Source: Planktomarina sp. (GTDB lineage Bacteria > Pseudomonadota > Alphaproteobacteria > Rhodobacterales > Rhodobacteraceae). Taken from it: 53,647 bases of DNA. The notes under the pieces were generated by a model that searched no databases, was not told the DNA's origin, and saw only the letters and a list, made by a program, of their open reading frames with translations. The position numbers and the translations under genes were made by a program. Below, one piece after another: positions 15,317-24,383 of this stretch (the stretch's first letter is position 1; each line of letters opens with the position of its first letter). The stretch covers positions 21,177-74,823 of the forward strand of contig JAHDDS010000003.1 in assembly GCA_020629235.1 (NCBI GenBank). Reading direction: 5' to 3'.

Positions 15317-17005
15317 ATGAAAAGCAATCGCGGGACATCTAAGACGTCATGGCGCTTTGGTGCGGCGGTCTTTTTGACAGTGGGCATCGTCTTGGCCGGC
15401 GCGGCCTGGAGTGTCAGTTCAACAGCGCGCGACGTGTTTTTATTCCGCGAGGCGGAGGAAATTCCCATCATCGCTGGCGGCAATTTGGACAAAATCCCCG
15501 CATTGATGCGGGGCAACCGTCCTGCCGCCACGTCCAGCCTGATCGAAGGTGTTGCGGCCCGCCAAAAGCCGCCGCGCATGTGCGAAATGCCCGAAGACTA
15601 TTTCGAAACACTGGACCTGACGCCAGGCCGGGACCCAGGCTATGACAAGCGCAATGCTTATGTGCGCAAGTTTCGCGATCGGCGGGGGTTTTTAACTGCG
15701 CGCGAAATGGCCGCGGCCCGGGTGGCGTGGAAGTATTTTGAGCTTTACACCCAAGAAGACACCGGGCTGGCCAATGCTGTGGGGAACTTTCCGTCCACCA
15801 CGCTGTGGGACACCGCGTCCTATATCGCTGGGATGGTGTCGGCCTATGAACTTTGCATCATTGAAAAGCCTGAATTTGACCGGCGGATCATGAAACTTCT
15901 GACCACGGTCAAGGGGTTGGATCTGTTCCGCAAAGAAATGCCCAACAAAGTGTATCACACCAAAACCGGGGCCAAGGTGGATTACACCAACAAACCGGGT
16001 GAAATCGGATTTTCCGCCTTGGACATCGGACGGTATTTGGTGTGGATGCGGATCTTGAAAAACCGCTATCCCTATCTGGGCAACACCATCGACAGCACAT
16101 TGTTGAAATGGAATTATTCCAACATCATGGACAGCGAAGGCGTGATGTTCGGCGCGTTTGTCCACAAAGAAACTGGCGAAACAGTCTATGCCCAAGAAGG
16201 CCGACTGGGGTATGAAGAATACGCCGCGAAAGGGTTTGCGCTGTGGGGGTTCCAGCCGCGCTTGGCCCACCGGGCGGAACCGTTTTTGACGGCAAGTATC
16301 TTCGGCGTTCAAGTCCCCTATGACGGGCGTGACCCGCGCGTGTTCCATTCCCAAAACTATGTTGTGACGGAATCTTACCTGCAAGACGGGTTGGAACTGG
16401 GCTGGGACCTGCCCCACGACGACAGCAGCCCAGAATGGCTGCACACAGACGGTTGGCGCGCGGAATTTGCCGATCGAATTTACCAAGTGCAGGAAAATCG
16501 CTGGCGGCAGACCGGGTTCATGACGGCCCGGTCCGAACACAACGTCAAAGGCCCGCCGTACTTCACTTATGACACGATCTTTTCTGACGGCTATCCTTGG
16601 AACACCGTCACCCCGCGTGGCGATTATGTGCCGGACCACGCGGCGGTATCCGCCAAGGCCGCCATTGGATTGTGGGCCATGTGGGACACTGAATACACCG
16701 ACACGCTGTTTGACGCGATCATCGAACTTTATGACCCAGAACGCGGCATGTTCGAAGGGCTGTATGAACGCGGACAAGGACGGGTGGAAATTTTCACGGC
16801 CAACAACAACGGCATCATCCTGACATCGCTTTTGCACAAGGTTCAAGGCACCATCCTGACCGCGTTCAAGGGCGAAACCGAGGTGTGGTTCACCGCGTTT
16901 CGCGATCAAGACATTCGCCAAAAACGCAATATGCCAGACCCCCCCACCAAAAAGGACTGGCTGCCCGCTTTGCGCCATTCCGTTCAAGTAGAGGCTGAAT
17001 TCTGA
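15317..17005 (+). CDS. DUF3131 domain protein, membrane-anchored, glycoside-hydrolase-like
   Basis: A 562-aa protein with a basic N-terminus and one transmembrane segment (about residues 14-33), then a large periplasmic domain. TTLWDTASYIAGMVSAYEL near residue 160 and EIGFSALDIGRYLVWMRIL near 230 match the DUF3131 pattern (WD...S and SA.DIGR). Acidic and aromatic residues abound, as in alpha/alpha-toroid carbohydrate-active enzymes. That fold and any glycan role are inference. ATG 15317 follows a GGTGG site. Its stop overlaps the next ATG (TGATG), so the next gene is co-translated. It is divergent from the degenerate ABC gene, with 192 bases between starts. Confidence 0.85.
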   Translation: MKSNRGTSKTSWRFGAAVFLTVGIVLAGAAWSVSSTARDVFLFREAEEIPIIAGGNLDKIPALMRGNRPAATSSLIEGVAARQKPPRMCEMPEDYFETLDLTPGRDPGYDKRNAYVRKFRDRRGFLTAREMAAARVAWKYFELYTQEDTGLANAVGNFPSTTLWDTASYIAGMVSAYELCIIEKPEFDRRIMKLLTTVKGLDLFRKEMPNKVYHTKTGAKVDYTNKPGEIGFSALDIGRYLVWMRILKNRYPYLGNTIDSTLLKWNYSNIMDSEGVMFGAFVHKETGETVYAQEGRLGYEEYAAKGFALWGFQPRLAHRAEPFLTASIFGVQVPYDGRDPRVFHSQNYVVTESYLQDGLELGWDLPHDDSSPEWLHTDGWRAEFADRIYQVQENRWRQTGFMTARSEHNVKGPPYFTYDTIFSDGYPWNTVTPRGDYVPDHAAVSAKAAIGLWAMWDTEYTDTLFDAIIELYDPERGMFEGLYERGQGRVEIFTANNNGIILTSLLHKVQGTILTAFKGETEVWFTAFRDQDIRQKRNMPDPPTKKDWLPALRHSVQVEAEF

Positions 17006-18567
17006 TGAAACCACTTTCCTTTGCCACTGCGGCCCTGACGGCCGCACTTTTGGCCAGCCCAGCCTGGACCCAAACAGAAACCGCCGCGTCCTTCACATCG
17101 GAAAACGCGATCCTGGACACGGGCATTGCCTTTGCCATCGGCGCCCGCGAAGCACAGCAGAACTTGCGCGGATCCTTTGGCTGGTCCACCTTCCAAGAAG
17201 GATTGGTGGAAGGGGTCTATTTCCGGTTCGATCCGGACGGATACGCCCGTTTTTCGCCGTCGCCTCGATTGGACACGGACGTGTTCGAAGTGATCTGCCG
17301 GCCCCGCACCTATACCTGCATGGCGCGCAAAGACGCGTTGTCGATCATTCCTTTGCCCAATGGCAAAGTGCAGTTGAAATTAGAAGACGTGCGCCCCGGT
17401 GATGGATTGTATCTGTCTGATTCCAAATCAGAATTGCAACTTCCCGACCGAATTTTGCAACCCTTAGAATTGCAATTTGAAACGCTTCTCAGCGCCGGTG
17501 GGGAATTGATCGTCCGGCGCGGCGAAAAAGAAATTCTGAAAACATCGCTCAGCGGATTTGGGGCGGTTGTGCCCTATCTTCGGTGGATATCAGCGCGCCA
17601 AGACTACACCGTTTTGCCGCGCACCTGGCCCGTGCCCAATGCCCAAGGCAGCGCAGATGGGTCCATCACCAACGCGGTGGGCTGGGCGTCGCCCATGCCG
17701 CAGCCCCAGGCGATCCAGCAAGTGGGCCCGGGCGCGCAATATGTGAATTCGGTGCAAGCGGACCCCGGCGAACAGGTCACGGTCGATTTGCAAGAATTGC
17801 GCACCCTTTTGGCCGAACGGTCCAACGCGGGTGAGCCAAGCAATCCGCCCGCCGCAGCCCCTGTGGCTGAAGACAGGACCGCAAAATTGGAACGCACTGT
17901 GGCCGAACTGATGGCGGAAATCCGGTTGCTGCGCACTGCAGGACGCGCCGACGACGTGCCCGCCCCCCAAAGTGCCGCGGCCCCATCGCCACTGTGGACT
18001 GACCCTGTCGCACAGGTGGCCCCCATGCAGCCGCAAGCTGTTGCCGATCCCGCGCCGGATTTGACAGCCCGGCCAATGGCAGCCCAAGCGCTGCCCACGG
18101 AAGTGGATCATTTGGATTATCTGGTGAACAAAATGGGCTTGGCCCCCAAAACAGCCATGATCTTGTTGCAAATTGTGGGCACCGGCACTGAACAAGGACC
18201 GCAAAGCGATGCGATGGAACGCAGTTATCACGACAGCTTGGCGGTGACGATCTTGAATGAATTGGAACGCGACCTGGCCCGCGCCGATGCCAGTGATTTG
18301 GCAACGGCATCAGGCGATCTGACGGACACCAAAAAGCAAATGGATCCAGGACAATTGGACCCGTTGCAATCCAGCGCAACAGTCGAAAGTGATGGCCCGC
18401 TGCTGGCCGATCTGGTCGACGTTGACAGTGCAGTCGACGGTGTTTCCACGGACACGGGTGTGACAAACGAAAACCCAATGTCCAAGCCCGCGCGGCTGGA
18501 TCTGTCTCAGTCAGAATATCAACCGCTGACGGCCTATTTCAAATCAGTGATCCAGGCTGATCCATAA
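17005..18567 (+). CDS. Secreted protein with coiled coil, partner of the DUF3131 protein
   Basis: A 520-aa protein I do not recognise. A signal peptide is clear (MKPLSFATAALTAALLASPA, cleavage near residue 20-23). Residues about 25-205 look like a folded beta-rich domain with two cysteines at 98 and 105 (a possible disulfide). A proline/glutamine-rich linker follows (about 205-285), then a short coiled coil (about 288-312, AKLERTVAELMAEIRLLR), another Pro/Ala linker, a helical segment (about 365-400), and an acidic C-terminal tail. It overlaps the DUF3131 stop by one base. It probably acts in the periplasm or on the surface together with that protein. Confidence 0.85.
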   Translation: MKPLSFATAALTAALLASPAWTQTETAASFTSENAILDTGIAFAIGAREAQQNLRGSFGWSTFQEGLVEGVYFRFDPDGYARFSPSPRLDTDVFEVICRPRTYTCMARKDALSIIPLPNGKVQLKLEDVRPGDGLYLSDSKSELQLPDRILQPLELQFETLLSAGGELIVRRGEKEILKTSLSGFGAVVPYLRWISARQDYTVLPRTWPVPNAQGSADGSITNAVGWASPMPQPQAIQQVGPGAQYVNSVQADPGEQVTVDLQELRTLLAERSNAGEPSNPPAAAPVAEDRTAKLERTVAELMAEIRLLRTAGRADDVPAPQSAAAPSPLWTDPVAQVAPMQPQAVADPAPDLTARPMAAQALPTEVDHLDYLVNKMGLAPKTAMILLQIVGTGTEQGPQSDAMERSYHDSLAVTILNELERDLARADASDLATASGDLTDTKKQMDPGQLDPLQSSATVESDGPLLADLVDVDSAVDGVSTDTGVTNENPMSKPARLDLSQSEYQPLTAYFKSVIQADP

Positions 18568-18629
18568 GGCCCGCGCCAACACAGTTTGCGGTGCGGGGGC
18601 CAAACCCGTGCACTGTCAAGCGCCATCCG

Positions 18630-18983
18630 TTATGACCCGCGATAGGTGGAATATCCAAACGGGCTGAACAACAGCGGCACGTGATAGTGTGCGTGTTCGG
18701 CCATGGCAAAGCGCAGCGGAATATCTTCCAAAAACAACGGATCGGGCAACGCGCTGCCCTGGGTGCGCAAATATTCGCCCGTATGAAACACCAACTCGTA
18801 GCGGCCCGTTGCGAATTCGGCTTCTGGCAAGATCGGGGCGTCCGTGCGACCGTCAGCGTTCGTGGTGGCCTGGGCAATTTGATCCCAGCCTGCCCCAGTT
18901 TGCCGCGACAAAGTGATGGCAATGCCCTGCCCCGGAATGCCCAAAGCGGTGTCCAAAACATGGGTTGTCAAAAATCCAGCCAT
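18630..18983 (-). CDS. uraH: 5-hydroxyisourate hydrolase
   Basis: A 117-aa transthyretin-like protein that hydrolyses 5-hydroxyisourate to OHCU in urate degradation. It has the N-terminal LTTHVLDTALGIPG with the catalytic His, and the diagnostic C-terminal tetrapeptide YRGS. ATG 18983 (MAGFLTTHVLDT) gives the standard length. It is divergent from puuE-uraD, whose UraD part uses its product; the 66-base spacer carries an inverted repeat at 19009-19030. The 62 bases to the convergent secreted-protein gene hold only a weak GC-rich stem. Confidence 0.95.
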   Translation of the reverse strand: MAGFLTTHVLDTALGIPGQGIAITLSRQTGAGWDQIAQATTNADGRTDAPILPEAEFATGRYELVFHTGEYLRTQGSALPDPLFLEDIPLRFAMAEHAHYHVPLLFSPFGYSTYRGS

Positions 18984-19008
18984 TGGCAAATCCCTTGCGC
19001 TGCGTAAT

Positions 19009-19030
19009 GCTTGGTTCACAAACCCCAAGC
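19009..19030. promoter_or_regulatory. Inverted repeat between uraH and puuE-uraD, candidate operator
   Basis: GCTTGG, ten bases, CCAAGC, with an inner GGTT-CACA-AACC dyad, so 10 bp on each side can pair with small slips. It is centred between the divergent starts at 18983 and 19050 and would suit a ureide- or purine-responsive regulator. No regulator gene is adjacent. Confidence 0.4.
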
Positions 19031-19049
19031 CCGCGCGAAAGGCAAGCAA

Positions 19050-20450
19050 ATGAACCGGTACCCCCGCGATATGTCAGGCCACGGCCCAACGCCCGTGAAC
19101 GCGCAATGGCCCCAGAATGCGCGCATCGCCATCCAAATCGTGGTGAACTATGAAGAAGGCGGCGAAAACAATGTTTTGCACGGCGATCCCGCGTCCGAGG
19201 CATTTTTGTCCGAAATCGTTGGCGCCGCCCCTTGGCCCGGCCAGCGCCACTGGAACATGGAAAGCATCTATGAATACGGTGCGCGCGCCGGATTTTGGCG
19301 ACTTTACCGGATGCTGCAAGACCTGCCGGTTACCGTTTTTGGCGTGGCCACTGCGCTGGCGCGCGGGCCCGAACAAGTGGCCGCCATGGCACAAGCGGAT
19401 TGGGAAATCGCCAGCCACGGATTGAAATGGATCGACTACAAAGACGCCACCCCCGACGCGGAACGCGCAGATATGTTGGCTGCAATCGACCTGCACACCA
19501 ACGTGGTGGGCCACCCGCCCCGGGGATGGTACACGGGGCGCTGTTCGGAAAACACAGTGCGCCTGGCAGCAGAAACCGGAATTTTTGACTATGTCGCCGA
19601 CAGTTATGCCGACGATCTTCCATTCTGGACGGAAATGGGCGACCGCGCCCAATTGATTGTCCCGTATACACTTGATGCCAACGACATGCGCTTCGCCACG
19701 GCCCAAGGCTTTAACGCCGGGGACCAATTTTTCACGTACCTGAAAGACAGCTTCGATGTTCTGTATGCCGAAGGTGGGCGCATGATGTCGGTGGGTTTGC
19801 ATTGTCGGTTGGCGGGCCGGCCTGGGCGGGCGGCGGCGCTGCAGCGGTTTTTGGAATACGTTCAGAGCCATGACGACGTCTGGTTTGCCACCCGCGCGCA
19901 GATCGCCGATCATTGGTCAAACACCCACCCCCACGTGCGGTGGGACCGCCCCAGTGCCATGGACCGCGACACCTTCGTGGCAGCATATGGTGGCATTTTC
20001 GAACACTCGCCCTGGGTGGCGGACCATGCCCACCGGCTGGAACTGGGCCCCCACCACGACTGTGCCGTGGGTCTGCACAACGCCCTGTGTCGCGCATTTC
20101 GGGCGGGCGGCGACGGGCGCCGGCTGGCCGTACTGCAAGCCCACCCAGATTTGGCCGGAAAACTGGCGGCGGCCAAACGCCTGACCCGCGACAGCACCGC
20201 CGAACAGGCCAGCGCCGGGCTGGATGCGCTGACCGACGGCGAACGCGCCACATTTGAAAAGATGAACGCGGATTACACCGAAAAGTTCGGCTTTCCCTTC
20301 ATCATTGCTGTGCGTGATCACACCAAAGCCAGCATCCTGGCTGCCTTCAAGCAGCGTCTGACCCAAGACCGCGACACCGAATTGGCCGAAGCATGTTACC
20401 AAGTCGAACGCATCGCGCTGCACCGTTTGAAAGACACCCTGCCCCGGTGA
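19050..20450 (+). CDS. Bifunctional allantoinase (PuuE type) / OHCU decarboxylase (UraD) fusion
   Basis: A 466-aa fusion. Residues about 1-305 are a polysaccharide-deacetylase-like allantoinase of the PuuE type (IAIQIVVNYEEGGENNVLHG, GAAPWPGQRHWNMESIYEYG, SHGLKWIDY), which opens allantoin to allantoate. Residues about 310-466 are a UraD domain with AHPDLAGKLA (catalytic His), STAEQASAGLD and YTEKFGFPFIIAVRD, which decarboxylates OHCU to S-allantoin. The two steps are consecutive: UraD makes allantoin and PuuE consumes it. ATG 19050 follows AAAGGCAAGCAA. The stop abuts the allE stop on the other strand with no gap. Fusions of this kind occur in alphaproteobacteria. Confidence 0.93.
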   Translation: MNRYPRDMSGHGPTPVNAQWPQNARIAIQIVVNYEEGGENNVLHGDPASEAFLSEIVGAAPWPGQRHWNMESIYEYGARAGFWRLYRMLQDLPVTVFGVATALARGPEQVAAMAQADWEIASHGLKWIDYKDATPDAERADMLAAIDLHTNVVGHPPRGWYTGRCSENTVRLAAETGIFDYVADSYADDLPFWTEMGDRAQLIVPYTLDANDMRFATAQGFNAGDQFFTYLKDSFDVLYAEGGRMMSVGLHCRLAGRPGRAAALQRFLEYVQSHDDVWFATRAQIADHWSNTHPHVRWDRPSAMDRDTFVAAYGGIFEHSPWVADHAHRLELGPHHDCAVGLHNALCRAFRAGGDGRRLAVLQAHPDLAGKLAAAKRLTRDSTAEQASAGLDALTDGERATFEKMNADYTEKFGFPFIIAVRDHTKASILAAFKQRLTQDRDTELAEACYQVERIALHRLKDTLPR

Positions 20451-21269
20451 TTAAAGCCGCAAAGCCGGGTGCCGATTGACGTCCTTGTAAAGCAGGTATT
20501 TGAACGGTTCTGCCCCCGTGGCGTAACACCCCTGCGGGCAGAAGGCGCGCAGCCACAAAAAGTCGCCGGCGTCCACCTCCATCCAGTCTTGGTTCAACAG
20601 ATAAATCCCACTTCCCTGCAAAACATAGATCCCGTGTTCCATCACATGGGTTTCTTCAAACGGGATCGACGCACCGGGCCGCAACGTCACGATGTTGACG
20701 TGCATATCGTGGCGCAAATCGTCCGGGTCCACAAAGCGCGTCGTGGCCCAGGCGCCATCGGTTCCGGGCATTTGAACCGCGGCGGCGTCATCTTCGTGGG
20801 TCACAAAACTGGTGGGGCTGTCCAGACCGTCTGCGGCCACAAAGGCTTTGCGCACCCACTGAAATCTGCAGGCCGCGTCCGACGCATTGGCGAAAGCCCA
20901 CGCGGCCCCGGCGGCAAGATAGGCATAGCTGCCCGCCACCACCGCGTGATCCACCCCGTCCACGGTCAAAGTCCCGGTCCCGTCGGTGACAAAAATCACG
21001 CCCTGGGCGGTCTTATCGGGTTCGGGCGCTCTACTTCCGCCGCCTGGGGCCACTTCCACTGCGTATTGCGCAAAAGTTTCGGCAAATCCCGACAGCGGGC
21101 GGGCCAAAATCCAAGCCCGGGTGTCTGTCCAATGGGGCAAAAAGCTGGCGGTGATGTCGCTTAAAACCTCGCCCGGGACCACGGCATAGCTTTCTGTGAA
21201 AACCGCCCGGCCTTTGGTGCGCTGGCGTTGCGGCGGCAAACCGCCTTTGGGAAATGCGTATTGGGTCAT
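20451..21269 (-). CDS. allE: (S)-ureidoglycine aminohydrolase
   Basis: A 272-aa bicupin enzyme that removes ammonia from S-ureidoglycine to give S-ureidoglycolate, downstream of allantoate. Two cupin domains are seen: TAQGVIFVTDGTGTLTVDG (about residues 87-105) and the C-terminal one with the metal-site segment FEETHVMEHGIYVLQGSGIY (about 205-224: E, H, H), followed by GDFLWLRAFCPQG. The start is MTQYAFPKGGLPPQRQRTKG. It is convergent with puuE-uraD, with directly abutting stops. The connecting enzyme, allantoate amidohydrolase, is not in the window. Confidence 0.93.
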   Translation of the reverse strand: MTQYAFPKGGLPPQRQRTKGRAVFTESYAVVPGEVLSDITASFLPHWTDTRAWILARPLSGFAETFAQYAVEVAPGGGSRAPEPDKTAQGVIFVTDGTGTLTVDGVDHAVVAGSYAYLAAGAAWAFANASDAACRFQWVRKAFVAADGLDSPTSFVTHEDDAAAVQMPGTDGAWATTRFVDPDDLRHDMHVNIVTLRPGASIPFEETHVMEHGIYVLQGSGIYLLNQDWMEVDAGDFLWLRAFCPQGCYATGAEPFKYLLYKDVNRHPALRL

Positions 21270-21315
21270 GGGCGCACCTTGGCAAAATCGGCAGCATCAA
21301 TCCAGAACAATGACG

Positions 21316-22308
21316 TTATGAATACCGTTCGGGTCCATGCCATTGGGCATCGGAATACCGGTCCCCGCTGACCCACCCCATGGGCAACAAATCTTCGATC
21401 TTGTCGACTTCAGCATGGGTCAGTCGCCGCGCAGCCCCTTGCGCCAAATCGCGCAGCCGATCCACAGACCGCGTGCCTGGAATGGGCAAAACATGGGCAC
21501 CCTTGGCCAGGGTCCACGCCACCGCAAGCCCTGCAGCCGTCAAGCCCAGATCAGCAGCCAAGGCCCGAAACGACGCCGTGACCGCGATATTCGCCGACAG
21601 GTTTGGTTCCATAAAGCGCGGATTGTTCTTCAAAAACGGCATGGTTTCGGCCCGGCTGCGCGGGTGGGGATCGTCGGTCAGAAGGCTGCGCCCCACTGGC
21701 GAAAACGCCACCAGCGTTGTGTCGGTGTCCGCGCAAAATTGCGTCACCCCAAGTTCTGGCAGGCGTGTTTGCAAGGAATATTCCGACTGCACAGCGGCCA
21801 TGGGCGATTGGGCGTGAATGGCGCGCAACGTGGTGGGGGACACTTCTGAAAAGCCGAAGGATTTGATTTTGCCAGCTTGGCGAAACCCATCCAAAGTCCC
21901 CACCACATCCGCCAGGGGCACTGAACGGTCGCGGCGGTGGATGTAGTACAGATCAACCGCGTCCACCCCCAGACGCGTCAAGGACGCATCAAGCGCGCGG
22001 GCCAGATACGCGGGTGTGTTGTCAAATGGTGTGTCCGCCGATCGGTCCAGGGATATGCCGCCTTTGGTGGCCAAGAAGAACTGATCGCGCGCGCCGGGGG
22101 TGGCTTTGAAAAACGCGCCGATTTCGCGTTCCGACCGTCCGTTGCCGTAAACATCTGCCGTGTCGATGTGGGCAATGCCCAGGTCCAGAAGATTGTCCAG
22201 AATGGCGCGAATTTGCGCGTCTTCCACGGGCCCGTAGAAGTCTGAAAATGACATGGCCCCAAAGCCCATGCGCAGCATTCCGTTTTGGCCAAGGTCGGAC
22301 AACTTCAT
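21316..22308 (-). CDS. Aldo/keto reductase
   Basis: A 330-aa NADPH-dependent (beta/alpha)8 oxidoreductase. The catalytic tetrad is visible: Asp and Tyr in [11 protein letters not shown] (about residues 48-58), Lys in FLATKGG, and His in [12 protein letters not shown]. The C-terminal cofactor loop [14 protein letters not shown] is typical. The closest groups are the general-purpose AKR proteins whose substrate cannot be read from sequence. Its ATG overlaps the cmk stop (ATGA), so it is the third gene of aroA-cmk-AKR. Confidence 0.92.
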   Translation of the reverse strand: MKLSDLGQNGMLRMGFGAMSFSDFYGPVEDAQIRAILDNLLDLGIAHIDTADVYGNGRSEREIGAFFKATPGARDQFFLATKGGISLDRSADTPFDNTPAYLARALDASLTRLGVDAVDLYYIHRRDRSVPLADVVGTLDGFRQAGKIKSFGFSEVSPTTLRAIHAQSPMAAVQSEYSLQTRLPELGVTQFCADTDTTLVAFSPVGRSLLTDDPHPRSRAETMPFLKNNPRFMEPNLSANIAVTASFRALAADLGLTAAGLAVAWTLAKGAHVLPIPGTRSVDRLRDLAQGAARRLTHAEVDKIEDLLPMGWVSGDRYSDAQWHGPERYS

Positions 22309-22916
22309 CGGCGTTTCGCTTTCTCTATCACCGCGATGGCTTGGGCCACGGCCGCGTCGATCGTCAGGGCGCTGGTGTCGATGCGCACGGCATCGACTGC
22401 GGCCACCAATGGGGCTGTCGCGCGGCTGCTGTCGCGATCATCGCGGGCTTTGACATCGGCCAAAACCCCGGCGCGGGTGACGTCCATCCCCTTGCCCGCC
22501 AATTCCAGATACCGCCGTTCCGCGCGCACTTCGGCGCTGGCGGTGACAAACAGTTTCACCTGCGCGTCGGGCAAAATCACCGTGCCGATATCACGCCCGT
22601 CCAAGACAGCACCCCCGTCTTGGGCGGCAAAATTGCGTTGAAAGTCCAGCAAGGCCGTGCGCACATCGGCCATAGTGGCGACCCGGCTGGCGGCCTGGGC
22701 CACCTGTGGCGTGCGCAGCGCGGCTTCGTCAAATTGTTTGGGGTCCAAAGACTGCGCCACTGACACTGGATCATCGCCGCGCAACACCCCTTGCCCCACG
22801 GCCCGGTACAACAGGCCCGTGTCCAGATGCGCAAAGCCAAAATGGCGGGCCACGGCTTTGGACACAGTGCCCTTTCCAGCGGCGGCAGGGCCATCTATGG
22901 CGACGGCAAACTTCAT
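22305..22916 (-). CDS. cmk: Cytidylate kinase
   Basis: A 203-aa kinase that phosphorylates (d)CMP with ATP. The P-loop is [14 protein letters not shown] at residues 7-20, followed by the YRAVG CMP-site segment ([14 protein letters not shown]) and the [17 protein letters not shown] motif. Length is slightly shorter than the E. coli enzyme, as usual in this order. It overlaps both neighbours by 4 bases (ATGA), so it is translationally coupled to aroA upstream and the aldo/keto reductase downstream. Confidence 0.96.
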   Translation of the reverse strand: MKFAVAIDGPAAAGKGTVSKAVARHFGFAHLDTGLLYRAVGQGVLRGDDPVSVAQSLDPKQFDEAALRTPQVAQAASRVATMADVRTALLDFQRNFAAQDGGAVLDGRDIGTVILPDAQVKLFVTASAEVRAERRYLELAGKGMDVTRAGVLADVKARDDRDSSRATAPLVAAVDAVRIDTSALTIDAAVAQAIAVIEKAKRR

Positions 22917-24262
22917 GTCGCGGGGCGTTCAAAGCGGGCCCCCAACCCGCCCATCAGGTCTTCGAAAATCGGGAAAGACGTGGCGATGGGTCCGGCATCG
23001 TCCACGCTGACGGGCGCATCAGCGGCCATGCCAAGGATCAAGAACGACATGGCGATGCGGTGGTCCAAATGGCTTTCACATGTGGCGCCCCCTGGCACAG
23101 ACCCGCCCCGTCCGTGCACGTGCCACCAGTCTTCGCCGTCGTCCACGGTGACCCCTGCGGCGCGCAGCCCGACGGCCATGGCGTCGATCCGGTCGCTTTC
23201 CTTGACCCGCAGTTCTTTGACCCCGTGCATGCGCGTCACCCCTTCGGCGAAGGCGGCCACGACAGACAAAATCGGATATTCATCAATCATGGATGCGGCG
23301 CGTTCTGGCGGCACATCTATGCCCTTCAGGTTGGGGGAATATTTCGCCCGCAGATCGGCCATGGGTTCGCCGCCTTCGTCGCGCATGTTTTCAAAGGTCA
23401 AGTCAGCGCCCATATCCTGCAAGGTGTAAAACAGACCCGCGCGGGTGGGGTTCAATCCAATGCCCGGCACCACCACGTCTGACCCTTCAACGATCAACGC
23501 CGCGCACACCGGAAACGCGGCAGACGATGGATCGCGCGGCACGGTGATGGTCTGTGGCTTCAATTCGGGCTGGCCAGTCAGGGTGATGACGCGGCCTTCG
23601 TCCGTCACCTCGGTGCTGATTTTGGCCCCGAAGCCCGCCAACATCCGTTCGGAATGATCGCGCGTCGCCTCTTTTTCGATCACCACGGTTTCGCCAGGGG
23701 CATTCAAGCCCGCCAGCAAAACGGCAGATTTGACCTGGGCAGAAGGCACCGGGCTTTCATAGCGCACCGGCACGGCGTCTTTGGCCCCCACGATCGTCAA
23801 CGGCAAGCGCCCCATGGACCGGCCATAAGCCTGCGCCCCAAACAACGACAGCGGTTCTGTCACCCGCCCCATGGGGCGTTTGTTCAAGCTTGCGTCGCCC
23901 GTGAATGTTGCGGCAATGGGGCTGGTGGCCATGGTGCCCATAATCAAGCGCACGCCAGTGCCGGAATTGCCGCAATCAATCACCTGTTCGGGTTCGGCAA
24001 ACCCGCCGACCCCAACACCGTGCACCGACCAAGCCCCGCCCCCAAGACGCACCACGTCAGCGCCGAAGGCCGCCATGGCTTTGCCAGTGTCCAGCACATC
24101 TTGGCCTTCCAACAAGCCTTCGATCTTGGTTTCGCCCACCGCCATCGCCCCCAAAATCAAGGACCTGTGGGAAATGGATTTGTCGCCTGGCACCTCTGCC
24201 GTACCCGAAAGCGGGCCGCAGGGATGGGCGGTCAAGGGGGTTGGTTCGCCGTGCGCTGACAT
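22913..24262 (-). CDS. aroA: 3-phosphoshikimate 1-carboxyvinyltransferase (EPSP synthase)
   Basis: A 449-aa shikimate-pathway enzyme joining phosphoenolpyruvate to shikimate-3-phosphate. Motifs: [93 protein letters not shown]. The scaffold resembles class II enzymes ([19 protein letters not shown]), but the residue that is Ala in the tolerant CP4 enzyme (N-A-A-T) is Gly here (N-S-G-T). It begins 121 bases after the trmB stop and is coupled to cmk by a 4-base overlap. Confidence 0.96.
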   Translation of the reverse strand: MSAHGEPTPLTAHPCGPLSGTAEVPGDKSISHRSLILGAMAVGETKIEGLLEGQDVLDTGKAMAAFGADVVRLGGGAWSVHGVGVGGFAEPEQVIDCGNSGTGVRLIMGTMATSPIAATFTGDASLNKRPMGRVTEPLSLFGAQAYGRSMGRLPLTIVGAKDAVPVRYESPVPSAQVKSAVLLAGLNAPGETVVIEKEATRDHSERMLAGFGAKISTEVTDEGRVITLTGQPELKPQTITVPRDPSSAAFPVCAALIVEGSDVVVPGIGLNPTRAGLFYTLQDMGADLTFENMRDEGGEPMADLRAKYSPNLKGIDVPPERAASMIDEYPILSVVAAFAEGVTRMHGVKELRVKESDRIDAMAVGLRAAGVTVDDGEDWWHVHGRGGSVPGGATCESHLDHRIAMSFLILGMAADAPVSVDDAGPIATSFPIFEDLMGGLGARFERPAT

Positions 24263-24322
24263 TGCTGTCCCTTTCAGAATTCATCTGGGGATAAACCCGG
24301 CCTCAAGAAAGGTCCACAGGAA

Positions 24323-24344
24323 CTTCTTTTGTTCCCAAATACTC
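24323..24344 (-). repeat. Dispersed intergenic repeat, copy 2, with hairpin beyond trmB
   Basis: Minus-strand GAGTATTT, three variable bases, AACAAAAGAAG matches copy 1 at 5193-5214 at 19 of 22 positions. Directly upstream on the minus strand, CTCCGGCGGGAG forms a small stem that runs into GAGTATTT, so this copy could act as a weak terminator of trmB. It lies in the 121-base gap before aroA. Confidence 0.55.
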
Positions 24345-24383
24345 CCGCCGGAGGCAAGGTTGCCCCACGGGCGCGGCCCACCC

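Noticed and set aside
15692-17047. A 451-codon frame antisense to the DUF3131 gene
   Set aside because: No recognisable domain; composition follows from the reverse complement of a GAA-rich gene.
18568-18629. GC-rich stem between the secreted-protein gene and uraH as a bidirectional terminator
   Set aside because: Pairing is interrupted and no T-tract is present on either strand.
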